From assembly GCA_016840645.1 (NCBI GenBank), contig JAEORY010000166.1, positions 1-8,205 of the forward strand: 8,205 bases of DNA, in the 5' to 3' direction. Positions within the stretch are counted from its first letter, which is position 1; the number at the start of each line of letters is the position of its first letter. This stretch comes from Candidatus Borrarchaeota archaeon (GTDB taxonomy: Archaea > Asgardarchaeota > Sifarchaeia > Borrarchaeales > Borrarchaeaceae). The position numbers were made by a program, and so were the translations under genes. This document shows, piece by piece, positions 1 to 6,543 of this stretch. The notes beneath the pieces were generated by a model. The model was not told the origin of the DNA. It did no database searches and saw only the letters and a list, made by a program, of their open reading frames with translations.

Positions 1-52
1 TCCCTCCAATTGTTATTGATACCTCATCATACCACCTATATAAATTGAGGGA
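1..52. other. Imperfect hairpin in the terminal repeat
   Basis: TCCCTC-AATT at 1-11 (with C7 bulged) pairs with AATTGAGGGA at 43-52, giving a 10-bp stem around a loop of about 31 bases. The same structure recurs at 8062-8113. It may be part of a structured RNA or of an IS end. No function can be assigned. Confidence 0.5.
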
Positions 53-66
53 GACCCCTCGATGCA

Positions 67-104
67 GGTGATGAAATGAACGCAAATTACCGCCATTCAT
101 CACC
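67..104. other. Strong imperfect palindrome in the terminal repeat
   Basis: GGTGATGAA plus TG (67-78, A76 bulged) pairs with CATTCATCACC (94-104), an 11-bp stem closing a 15-base loop. A copy lies at 8128-8165. Subterminal imperfect palindromes of this kind are where IS200/IS605-family transposases bind. Its distance from the right-end-like hairpin at 7892-7912 (roughly 280 bases across the join) would suit a short non-autonomous element. That role is inferred. Confidence 0.5.
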
Positions 105-180
105 AGGCTGAAGCTGTGGTGCTTTCTTGCTTAGTTACTCGTAATACTATAATTAATTGACCTCATCGTAAAAAAAAATA

Positions 181-198
181 TTGAAAATTATTTTTCAA
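181..198. promoter_or_regulatory. Perfect 7-bp inverted repeat upstream of the thiolase operon
   Basis: TTGAAAA (181-187) and TTTTCAA (192-198) are perfect inverted arms separated by TTAT. The site lies between the structured terminal repeat and the first promoter-like block. It could be an operator or simply an AT-rich palindrome. Confidence 0.3.
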
Positions 199-206
199 GA
201 ATAACT

Positions 207-273
207 GATGTTTCAGCTTCGGAAAATATACATTTATAAAGGGTTTTTGAGGTAATGATTAAGAATCAAAATA
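207..273 (+). repeat. Promoter-like direct repeat, copy 1 of 2
   Basis: This block shares an ordered set of words with 354-421: TGATGTTTCA (207-216), TTTATAAA (233-240), GTTTTTGAGGT (243-253) and a TCAAAAT-type end near 266-272. The two copies are 147-148 bases apart. TTTATAAA preceded by an A-rich stretch resembles an archaeal BRE/TATA element. The conserved sequence downstream of the TATA suggests a duplicated promoter or operator rather than chance AT-richness. Confidence 0.6.
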
Positions 274-353
274 AATAGGTATGCTAACTATTTGCGTTTA
301 TTTTAACTATTTTTGAACTATAATCTTTGATAGAGATTTGTTTCAAATTTGAA

Positions 354-421
354 TGATGTTTCAATCAACAAAAATATTAATTTATAAACAGTTTTTGAGG
401 TTACTCCTAAGACTCAAAATC
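354..421 (+). repeat. Promoter-like direct repeat, copy 2 of 2
   Basis: Second copy of the block at 207-273, with TGATGTTTCA at 354-363, TTTATAAA at 381-388 and GTTTTTGAGGT at 391-401. It is the copy nearer to the thiolase gene and so the better candidate for its active promoter. Confidence 0.6.
374..388 (+). promoter_or_regulatory. Candidate archaeal BRE/TATA box for the thiolase operon
   Basis: TTTATAAA at 381-388 follows an A-rich, BRE-like stretch. Start of transcription would be expected about 25 bases downstream, near 410-415. That leaves a leader of roughly 55 bases before the ATG at 469, which carries a ribosome binding site. The twin box at 233-240 could be an alternative start. Confidence 0.45.
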
Positions 422-452
422 TCATTCCAAACGCTAATTAGAATTGAAAACA

Positions 453-458
453 AGGTGA
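453..458 (+). promoter_or_regulatory. Ribosome binding site deciding the thiolase start
   Basis: AGGTGA is complementary to the 3' end of archaeal 16S rRNA. It ends one base before the TTG at 460 but ten bases before the ATG at 469, so the ATG is the better start. Confidence 0.6.
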
Positions 459-468
459 ATTGACAAAA

Positions 469-1683
469 ATGACAGAAATAAAAGAGAGAGCTTATGCTGC
501 AATTGTTTCGTGCGGCAGAACTAAGTTTTCAGAGTTATGGGAAGATTCCATGAGCGATCTAATGCTAGACTCACTTCTTGAATCACTTAATTCAACAAAC
601 GGTAACATTGAGTTCAAAGACATTGAGTCGATGTATGTCGGCAACTTTATTTCAGAAAAGATTGTCGATCAAGGATTAGTTGCTGGGGAACTTGCGCAAA
701 ACTTCGGAACACATATTCCCATATTCCGTCTTGAGGGTGCCTGTGCGTCTAGTGGACTGGCGCTCTATAATGCCTGTTTAGGCATTAAGTCTGGAAAATT
801 TGATGTAGTTGCAGTCTGTGGCGTTGAAAAAATGACAGACCGCGGTGAAATTGTTACAGATGCTTTAGCTTCAGCTGCCTCATCTTGGGAAAGATTTTAT
901 GGATATACCTTTCCAGGACTATATGCGACACTTATGACACGACATATGTACGAATATGGAACTACGCGCGAACAACTTGCCATGGTTGCTGTAAAAAATC
1001 ATCAGCATGCAGTTAATAATACTAAAGCACAATATCCCTTTCCGATCAAAATTGAATCAGTATTGAAGTCTCCTTTAATTGCAGATCCTGTTCGTTTGCT
1101 GGATTGTTCGCCAGTTTCTGATGGTGCTTCATCAATAATTTTGTGCAAACCAGAGATCGCGAAAAAATATACTGAAGCACCAGTTTATGTTACAGGTGCT
1201 GGCGCAGCTACAGATGCACTTTCGTACTTTAGCCGTAACGATCTTACAGGCTTAGCTGCCACAAGATTTTCTGCCCAACACGCCTTCAAAGAAGCCAAAA
1301 TTATACAAAAAGATGTTAATATTATAGAAGTTCACGATTGCTTTACAATTGAAGAGATCACTGCCCTTGAAGATTTGAAATTTGTTGAAAAAGGAGAAGG
1401 CGGTCCATTTATTGGAGAAGCCGTAGATTCGTTCAAGGGAAGTAAACATATCATATATCCAACCGAATCTGGAGAGATCGTTGTAAACTGCGGTGGTGGA
1501 CTAAAAGCAGATGGACATCCAGTTGGTGCCACAGGTTCGAGACAAATCTGTGAAATTTGGGAACAACTTTTAGGTATTGCTGGCAAAAAACAAGTTGATT
1601 TAGATACCGATCTCTTAACGGGCGTAGCACATAATATCGGTGGCACTGGTGGTGTTGGTACTGTTCATGTACTACAAGTTTAG
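469..1683 (+). CDS. Thiolase, archaeal acetyl-CoA C-acetyltransferase type
   Basis: Probably condenses two acetyl-CoA to acetoacetyl-CoA in the cytosol, feeding the HMG-CoA synthase encoded next. It is a full-length thiolase of 404 residues from ATG 469; a TTG at 460 in the same frame would add three but sits against the ribosome binding site. Numbered from the ATG, the nucleophilic cysteine lies in GACASSG (C92), and the active-site histidines in EVHDCF (H289), GHPVGATG (H350) and AHNIGGTGG (H388). The HNxGG ending is typical of the archaeal/SCP2-like branch rather than of bacterial PhaA/AtoB. The stop is 24 bases before the DUF35-HMG-CoA synthase start, so the two are probably cotranscribed. 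In archaea this trio forms one complex in which DUF35 bridges thiolase and synthase. A role with longer acyl-CoAs cannot be excluded. Confidence 0.88.
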   Translation: MTEIKERAYAAIVSCGRTKFSELWEDSMSDLMLDSLLESLNSTNGNIEFKDIESMYVGNFISEKIVDQGLVAGELAQNFGTHIPIFRLEGACASSGLALYNACLGIKSGKFDVVAVCGVEKMTDRGEIVTDALASAASSWERFYGYTFPGLYATLMTRHMYEYGTTREQLAMVAVKNHQHAVNNTKAQYPFPIKIESVLKSPLIADPVRLLDCSPVSDGASSIILCKPEIAKKYTEAPVYVTGAGAATDALSYFSRNDLTGLAATRFSAQHAFKEAKIIQKDVNIIEVHDCFTIEEITALEDLKFVEKGEGGPFIGEAVDSFKGSKHIIYPTESGEIVVNCGGGLKADGHPVGATGSRQICEIWEQLLGIAGKKQVDLDTDLLTGVAHNIGGTGGVGTVHVLQV

Positions 1684-1707
1684 AAATAGGAATCAAATTA
1701 TAAGGAT

Positions 1708-3237
1708 GTGATACAAATTTCTGTCCCATATGTTCATAGGAACCTTGCATCACGTTATAGACTTATTGCAAGTTATTGTGACGCCTGCAATGGAAAATAT
1801 TTCCCAAAGCGTAAGATTTGTCCAAAATGTGGAAATAATAATCAATTAAAAGATATTAGCCTTATAGAAAACGGTCATCGTGCCAATGTTTTTTCTGCCT
1901 CTGTTATTCGACATCCTGCAACAACTCACACAGGATATGCACCTTATATCTCAGCTGTCGTGGAAATGGACGGATATAAAATACCCACTATGATTACGGA
2001 TTTTGAAATCACAAGCGAGGAAATTGACATCGTCAATGACATTATCGGAATGCCAGTTGAACCCGTTTTCAGAAGAATCACAGAACAGGGTGACGATGGC
2101 GTTATAGAGTACGGAATGAAATTCAGGCCTTTCCAATCATCATTATTTAAAGAATATAGTACATATGTTCCTAGAAAAACCTCCCATAAATCAGGGCTTA
2201 TAGGATATGGTGTGTATCTTCCAAAATACAAAGTTACTGTAGAACAGATAGCAACCACCTTTGGAACCAATGCAGAGACGTATAAAAGAGGATTAGCACT
2301 TGAGGAAAAAGGTGTTGGCAATTTGGACGAGGATACAGGTACATATTCAGTCGAATCAGCACGAAGGGCACTTAATCATGCAGGAATTGAGTCGCAAAAA
2401 ATCGGGGCTATATGGGTGGGCTCTGAGTCGCCACCTTACGCCGTTAAGCCAACAACCACTATTGTTGCTGAAGCTATTGGGGCAGTGCCGTACTGTCGCG
2501 GCAGTGACCGTGAATTTGCGTGTAAAGCTGCAACTGATGCGATTCCAGACGCAATAGCGCTGGTTAATGACGAACTTACAGGCAAAACACATGAATATAC
2601 AATGGTCATTGGAGCGGATAAAGCCCAAGCTAGACCTGGTGATCCACTTGACTACAGCGTCGGAGAAGGTGGAGTGACCCTTATTTTTGGTAAAACTGAC
2701 GTCATTGCAGAACCATTTGGATTCGCCGCATATTTGACTGATACACCAGATTTCTGGAGACGCGAATTTGAGAAATTTCCAAGTCATGGTGGACGGTTTA
2801 CAGGAGACCCTGCTTATTTTAAACATGTTATGGGTGCCGCTGAGAAAATAATGAATGACTTAGAAATGACTCCTAATGACTTTGACTATGTCGTCTTTCA
2901 TCAACCCAATGGCAAGTTTCCAATTCGCGTTGGCACAAAGTTGGGATTTGAAATAGAGCAACTTAAGCCGGGACTAATGGTCACGAAATGCGGGAACTTG
3001 TATTCAGGATCTAGTCCCCTTGGGTTTGCAGCCACATTGGACATTGCCCAAGATAACGAAAAAATCTTGCTCGTTTCATACGGTTCAGGTGCTGGCAGTG
3101 ACGCTTCCGCTTGGATTACAACAGATACATTACTCGAAAAAAGAGAGCGTACAATCCCTGTAAGAGACCAACTCAAAGGCAGAGTAGAAATGAATTATCT
3201 CCAATACGCCCGCTCCAAAGGTACGCTAATGTTCTAA
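1708..3237 (+). CDS. DUF35 (Zn ribbon/OB fold) fused to archaeal-type HMG-CoA synthase
   Basis: A single 509-residue chain. Residues about 8-142 are a DUF35 domain: a four-cysteine zinc ribbon (C24, C27, C38, C41), then an OB fold ending in the typical YGMKFRPF. After a short linker, residues about 162-509 are a complete HMG-CoA synthase. The catalytic triad is readable as E240 (VGSES), C272 (EFACKAAT) and H398 (VFHQPNGK), and the 32-residue E-C spacing matches known synthases. It should convert acetoacetyl-CoA and acetyl-CoA to HMG-CoA for isoprenoid lipids. In well-studied archaea DUF35 and HMG-CoA synthase are separate proteins held with the thiolase in a channelling complex; here two are fused in the order DUF35-synthase. 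GTG 1708 is the only canonical start in the open frame (open from 1690), and the AAGGA before it is unusually close. Confidence 0.9.
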   Translation: MIQISVPYVHRNLASRYRLIASYCDACNGKYFPKRKICPKCGNNNQLKDISLIENGHRANVFSASVIRHPATTHTGYAPYISAVVEMDGYKIPTMITDFEITSEEIDIVNDIIGMPVEPVFRRITEQGDDGVIEYGMKFRPFQSSLFKEYSTYVPRKTSHKSGLIGYGVYLPKYKVTVEQIATTFGTNAETYKRGLALEEKGVGNLDEDTGTYSVESARRALNHAGIESQKIGAIWVGSESPPYAVKPTTTIVAEAIGAVPYCRGSDREFACKAATDAIPDAIALVNDELTGKTHEYTMVIGADKAQARPGDPLDYSVGEGGVTLIFGKTDVIAEPFGFAAYLTDTPDFWRREFEKFPSHGGRFTGDPAYFKHVMGAAEKIMNDLEMTPNDFDYVVFHQPNGKFPIRVGTKLGFEIEQLKPGLMVTKCGNLYSGSSPLGFAATLDIAQDNEKILLVSYGSGAGSDASAWITTDTLLEKRERTIPVRDQLKGRVEMNYLQYARSKGTLMF

Positions 3238-3274
3238 TTTTCCTCTGTTTTCCTTTTTATTTTCTAGTTTTTCT
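3238..3274 (+). terminator. Pyrimidine-rich archaeal-type terminator
   Basis: Immediately after the HMG-CoA synthase stop lies a long T/C tract with several runs of four or five T (for example CTTTTTATTTTCTAG). Archaeal RNA polymerase terminates at such T tracts without a hairpin. This would close the thiolase operon before the methyltransferase gene. Confidence 0.55.
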
Positions 3275-3303
3275 ATCCAACAGAAAATAGATAAAATAAG
3301 AGT

Positions 3304-4116
3304 TTGAAAAGGTTTGATGTTTCCACAAAAAGTAACAAAAAAATAGATTCTGTGAGAACTGTGAGCAAAGATTTCAAGAAATGGTTTGATGATTACTCTG
3401 CCATATACGATTCCTTCGACGAGCACTTACAACAAAAAAATAAGAATAGCGAAATTCTTTTCAATCACCTGAACTTAGGACAAAAGCAAAGGATTTGCGA
3501 TGTGGGAACTGGGACTGGCAATAGCATAATTTCTTTTCAGAATTTATTAAACAAAAATAAGACTAAGGGAGAATATGTTGGTATAGACATATCTGCTAAA
3601 ATGCTAAAACACCTAAGAGCAAAAAGCAAAGAAATCCACACTATTTGTGCAGATATGAAGTACTTACCTCTCATTTCAGACTGTGTAGATTGTCAAACTT
3701 TCTATTTTTCGATTCATTTAGCTAGAAATCAAGATTTCGATCTAACTCTTAGAGAAACGAGCCGAGTTCTCCGCAATGACGTTGGAAAACTAGTTATTGT
3801 CACAATCAAGCCAAATTCTCCCTTTAATAGGTTACGTGATCACCTTAAAGGAAAAAAGAGACCTGTAATAAGCGAGCAATTCCTTGTAAGAAAATTGAAA
3901 TCACATAACTTTCATGTAGACTTCACTACTGTTGTGACAAATGCCTTATACTTCAAAACTATTGCTAATGCCCTTGATTTTTTTGAGGAGAAGGGATTGT
4001 CAATTAAGAATAGAGAGGAAACAGTGGAAGTATTGAAGCAATACACGAGTGCCACTGAAGAAGGAATCGAAATCGCTGTTATGGATCAAATATTCATTGC
4101 TTCCAAGCAATCATAA
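3304..4116 (+). CDS. Class I SAM-dependent methyltransferase (UbiE-like fold)
   Basis: A 270-residue protein with the Rossmann methyltransferase signature: motif I ICDVGTGTGNS (D66, G68-G72), the acidic residue after beta 2 in YVGIDIS (D95) and motif III-like ICADMKYLP (D117), followed by a beta-strand/helix region that fits Methyltransf_11/25-type enzymes. The C-terminal third (about 185-270) is not recognised and should carry substrate specificity. The substrate is unknown. The TTG at 3304 gives the longest frame but has no clear ribosome binding site; GTG codons at 3352 and 3361 lie just before the conserved part and are alternatives. The gene follows a T-rich tract, so it is probably transcribed apart from the thiolase operon. 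Its last bases (from about 4110) are part of a duplicated sequence that recurs at 4733. Confidence 0.8.
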   Translation: MKRFDVSTKSNKKIDSVRTVSKDFKKWFDDYSAIYDSFDEHLQQKNKNSEILFNHLNLGQKQRICDVGTGTGNSIISFQNLLNKNKTKGEYVGIDISAKMLKHLRAKSKEIHTICADMKYLPLISDCVDCQTFYFSIHLARNQDFDLTLRETSRVLRNDVGKLVIVTIKPNSPFNRLRDHLKGKKRPVISEQFLVRKLKSHNFHVDFTTVVTNALYFKTIANALDFFEEKGLSIKNREETVEVLKQYTSATEEGIEIAVMDQIFIASKQS

Positions 4117-4130
4117 ACTAATAATCACGA

Positions 4131-4187
4131 ATAAGAACAGTCAGAATTTGCCTTACTGATATTTGAGAGCTGGCATTCATCCAATTT
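4131..4187. repeat. 57-bp direct repeat flanking the GyrI-like gene, copy 1
   Basis: Aligns without gaps to 4745-4801 with 49 of 57 bases identical by hand count, including the shared core ACTGATATTTGAGAGCT (4155-4171). A further shared word, ATCATAAAC, lies upstream at 4110-4118 (partner 4733-4741) and overlaps the methyltransferase stop codon. This copy also overlaps the 3' end of the GyrI-like gene. Confidence 0.85.
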
Positions 4188-4680
4188 TTCTAATAGGCAA
4201 ATATAAACCTATATTCCATGTAGGTAAATCGTTTTTTTGCATAAAATTATCTATATCCCTTTTTTCAACAATATGTTCTTCAAGCCATTGAACGGTGATG
4301 TCACGTTCGTAGATGTTTTCTTTCATCCATAGTTCTACCACTGAGTGAAATACATTCCAACCTTGGCTAGAAAGGAATTCACTAAATAACATTTCTGTGG
4401 TAGCAAATAAACCGCCTTTGAACTCTTTAATTTTGACTTCATCATCGCCTTCAAAATCATCATATAACGGCAGCCACACTTCGTAACCATATACAGGATT
4501 ATTTTCAGAAGGAATTGGGTTGTTAAATCCAAAGAAATGATACTTCAAATCTTTGCTGAAAAATTCCTTTCCCTGTGCCCATCTAATTAATGATTTGATA
4601 GCATTTAATTCTGGATTTTCTCCAATATAATGGAAAGAGGCTACTTTCATTTGGTTTAGTTCAATTCGTTTGATCTCCAT
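4177..4680 (-). CDS. GyrI-like / AraC-type effector-binding domain protein, stand-alone
   Basis: A 167-residue single-domain protein of the GyrI-like small-molecule-binding family (AraC effector-binding, SOUL-like fold). Recognisable pieces are VASFHYIGENPE with the following helix and WAQG, the FGFNNPIPS...NPVYGYEVWLPL block, the strand ending GGLFATTEM, the ELWMKE...WLEEH helix segment and the C-terminal strand IGLYLPI. There is no DNA-binding domain, so it probably binds or sequesters a hydrophobic or cationic small molecule, or acts with a separate regulator; the ligand is unknown. The ATG start is supported by AAAAGGT nine bases upstream on the minus strand. It is convergent with the methyltransferase and divergent from the integrase. 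Near-identical direct repeats lie on both sides, suggesting arrival as a unit or a local duplication. Confidence 0.8.
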   Translation of the reverse strand: MEIKRIELNQMKVASFHYIGENPELNAIKSLIRWAQGKEFFSKDLKYHFFGFNNPIPSENNPVYGYEVWLPLYDDFEGDDEVKIKEFKGGLFATTEMLFSEFLSSQGWNVFHSVVELWMKENIYERDITVQWLEEHIVEKRDIDNFMQKNDLPTWNIGLYLPIRKIG

Positions 4681-4689
4681 CTGCAGACT

Positions 4690-4696
4690 ACCTTTT
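4690..4696 (-). promoter_or_regulatory. Ribosome binding site of the GyrI-like gene
   Basis: Minus-strand AAAAGGT, nine bases before the ATG whose first base is 4680. Confidence 0.5.
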
Positions 4697-4744
4697 ATTT
4701 GATGGCTTCTGTCACAGATTAAAAATTTCTACATCATAAACAAA

Positions 4745-4801
4745 ATAAGAATACTCAGAATTTGGTTTACTGATATTTGAGAGCTATCATTCATTTAATT
4801 T
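4745..4801. repeat. 57-bp direct repeat flanking the GyrI-like gene, copy 2
   Basis: Partner of 4131-4187, same orientation, offset 614 bases. It lies upstream of the GyrI-like start and so may contribute to that gene's promoter region. It also ends about 180 bases before the integrase ribosome binding site. Confidence 0.85.
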
Positions 4802-4888
4802 TCTCTAAGAAAAAATGTAAAAAAACTATATCATGCGTCAGTAGATGACATGCAGCACATTTTTTACTTGCACAAGAGTCTCCCACAC

Positions 4889-4903
4889 TTTAAATAATTT
4901 AAA
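4889..4903 (+). promoter_or_regulatory. Palindromic TATA-like promoter of the integrase gene
   Basis: TTTAAAT-A-ATTTAAA is a perfect palindrome and contains a TATA-like word. Transcription would start near 4915-4925, giving a leader of roughly 55-65 bases to the GGAGG. An 8-bp inverted pair, AGAGTCTC at 4875-4882 and GAGACTCT at 4957-4964, brackets the promoter and leader and could be an operator or autoregulatory site. No RNA data can be read from sequence, so this is a candidate only. Confidence 0.4.
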
Positions 4904-4971
4904 TCTACGATAAAGATAAATAAAACTCTTACAGAAACGCTAAATACAACACTTAAGAGACTCTAATAACT

Positions 4972-4979
4972 AAAGGAGG
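4972..4979 (+). promoter_or_regulatory. Strong ribosome binding site without a canonical start behind it
   Basis: AAAGGAGG is the best Shine-Dalgarno match in the window. The ATG directly attached to it (4980) opens only 22 codons in another frame. In the integrase frame the codon at normal spacing is ACG (4988), eight bases downstream; the first canonical start, TTG 5024, is 44 bases away. This points to an upstream, non-canonical or mutated integrase start. Confidence 0.6.
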
Positions 4980-5023
4980 ATGAAAATACGTCTCGACAAA
5001 TTCGATATACTGATGAAGAACTT

Positions 5024-6352
5024 TTGGAATCAATTCAAAGATTCATAAAAAAAATCAGGCGAGTTCCGACTACCAATGACTTTTATGCTCAACATGAAGG
5101 ATTTCCTATGCATACCACAATCAAAAAGCGTTTTGGTTCTTGGTTAAACGCTCTTAAACTTGCAGGAGTTTCAGAAGAAATAATTGCAAAAAGAAAAAAA
5201 GGAACAAACTATTATACGGATGCTGAACTCATCGATTTATTAAAACAGTATTATAAACAATTCGGAGAAATACCGGAGTATAGGCAATACACCGAACATG
5301 CAAAGGGGCATCCTGAAAGACCCACTGGATCTACATATATGAGAAGGTTTGGTTCTTGGACAAATGCTCTCATAAAATCAGGATTTACACCACAGCGAAT
5401 ACCTAAGAAATACGAAAATATGAGCAGTATTTTGCAGGATTATAAGAAAGAAATAGAAGAATATTACTCAGAAGAAAGCATACCTAATAGGATCCATTTA
5501 TTGTACGACTTAGAGTATTTCCTACACTCTAAAGGAAAGGAATGGAAAGATCTTGATCTCGAAATAACAAAAGAATACTTCACAATCTTAAAGGAAAAAG
5601 GAATGTTCAAAGGCCATTCGAACGACTTAGTAAAGCCAAATTCACCGACAACTCTAAAAAACAAATATAAACGCCTGTGCTCATTTCTAAACTGGATGTT
5701 AGAAATTGCCGACGAAGAAGAAACAGAACCTTTAATTTCAAAGAAGAAAATCAAAAAAATTAAGAAGAGAATTAAAAGTCCAACTATTATTGGGAGCAAT
5801 GAAAGAGCATCAAAGAGACGTGCATTATCTCAAGAACAAGTTTTCAAGATAAGAGAAGCGATAAACTCACCTGTACTTAGAAACATCTTCAACATCGGAC
5901 TAAATTTAGGTTTAAGGCGTATCGAATATACACGGATCAAACTTGATCATTTACATCTTGATGATGGATGCATTGACATAATCGGGAAAAGATTAATAAT
6001 TAGAGACATTGCTCTAACTGACGCAATGAAAGAATTAATAGAATATCAATTATCGTTACGAGAATTAAATAATGTAAGACATGAGTTCTTCTTTTTCCAT
6101 CCACGAACGAAGGGTAAACTAAGAGGTACAGCACTAAACTCTATATTTCGTAAATTATCAAAAAAGTTAGGATTCAAATGGAATGCACATGAAGTAAGAT
6201 ATACAATGGATGCTCTTATGCTAAAAAAAGGAGTTCCCATTAATATAATAGCGCAACGAATGGGACATAGTCCATCTCTGACGTTTCGCTATTCAAGAGA
6301 AAATCTTGACGTTCGTATAACGATTCTTGAAAAATATGTAGGAATCTTGTGA
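5024..6352 (+). CDS. Tyrosine recombinase/integrase with two N-terminal homing-endonuclease-associated-type repeats
   Basis: A site-specific recombinase of 442 residues from TTG 5024. The C-terminal domain has the full catalytic set: R298 (LGLRRIEY), K322 (IGKRL), H389 and R392 (HEVR), H415 (RMGHS) and nucleophile Y423 (TFRYSR). Residues about 135-230 fit a SAM-like core-binding domain. The N terminus carries two repeats of about 60 residues, each ending RFGSWxNAL (36-44 and 108-116), like the HNH-associated repeat thought to bind DNA. The second repeat opens with YYTDAEL; the matching RYTDEEL of the first lies upstream of TTG 5024. The frame is open back to 4970, so real coding probably begins near ACG 4988, behind the GGAGG. 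The gene may drive integration of a mobile element or act as a chromosomal recombinase. No att core was identified. Confidence 0.88.
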   Translation: MESIQRFIKKIRRVPTTNDFYAQHEGFPMHTTIKKRFGSWLNALKLAGVSEEIIAKRKKGTNYYTDAELIDLLKQYYKQFGEIPEYRQYTEHAKGHPERPTGSTYMRRFGSWTNALIKSGFTPQRIPKKYENMSSILQDYKKEIEEYYSEESIPNRIHLLYDLEYFLHSKGKEWKDLDLEITKEYFTILKEKGMFKGHSNDLVKPNSPTTLKNKYKRLCSFLNWMLEIADEEETEPLISKKKIKKIKKRIKSPTIIGSNERASKRRALSQEQVFKIREAINSPVLRNIFNIGLNLGLRRIEYTRIKLDHLHLDDGCIDIIGKRLIIRDIALTDAMKELIEYQLSLRELNNVRHEFFFFHPRTKGKLRGTALNSIFRKLSKKLGFKWNAHEVRYTMDALMLKKGVPINIIAQRMGHSPSLTFRYSRENLDVRITILEKYVGIL

Positions 6353-6543
6353 ATAGAAATCAGTTAAACGTTCGTAAAATAAGTAATTTCACGATGACAG
6401 AAAGATTAAAGTAATATTCAAAAGATCATAAGAGCATTTACTAAAGTGAGAATTGAAATCTTTGTTGAGTTTTTTATAATTGTTGCATTTACGTCCCCCA
6501 AAAATTCATAATCATACATAAGAATTGTAATAATTTATCATGC
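6353..6543. other. Convergent intergenic region, no gene seen
   Basis: 191 AT-rich bases lie between the integrase stop and the SDR stop. A TTTTTT run at 6470-6475 could end integrase transcripts. On the minus strand a TTTTTGGGGG word (6495-6504) lies beyond the SDR stop. No tRNA or palindromic attachment site was found. Confidence 0.35.

Larger units (their letters stand above)
1..144. repeat. Terminal direct repeat, left copy (identical to 8062-8205)
   Basis: Bases 1-144 match bases 8062-8205 base for base at a constant offset of 8061, and the match runs exactly to both ends of the window. This is the usual sign of a circular assembly or of a contig that starts and ends in the same repeated element. 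The segment looks richer in G and C than its surroundings and contains two sizeable hairpins (1-52 and 67-104). No convincing reading frame was found in it on either strand. Confidence 0.95.

Noticed and set aside
68..111. C/D-box sRNA: GTGATGA (68-74) and CTGA (108-111)
   Set aside because: The spacing is possible, but no internal D'/C' boxes are present, the terminal stem is weak, and the C-box bases are held in the long 67-104 stem.
145..460. Lost N-terminal half of the EamA transporter, expected here on the minus strand if the molecule is a circle with a clean IS insertion
   Set aside because: Minus-strand reading of this AT-rich stretch gives many stops and no hydrophobic segments of the family; the part is absent.
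1332..1753. Minus-strand frames of about 100 codons opposite the thiolase
   Set aside because: Antisense to conserved thiolase sequence with catalytic motifs; low-complexity products without domains.
4131..4801. CRISPR array suggested by similar repeats
   Set aside because: Only two copies, 614 bases apart, with a protein gene between them.
4980..5048. 22-codon frame starting at the ATG fused to the GGAGG
   Set aside because: There is no spacing between ribosome binding site and ATG, it overlaps the integrase coding sequence, and its product has no recognisable feature.
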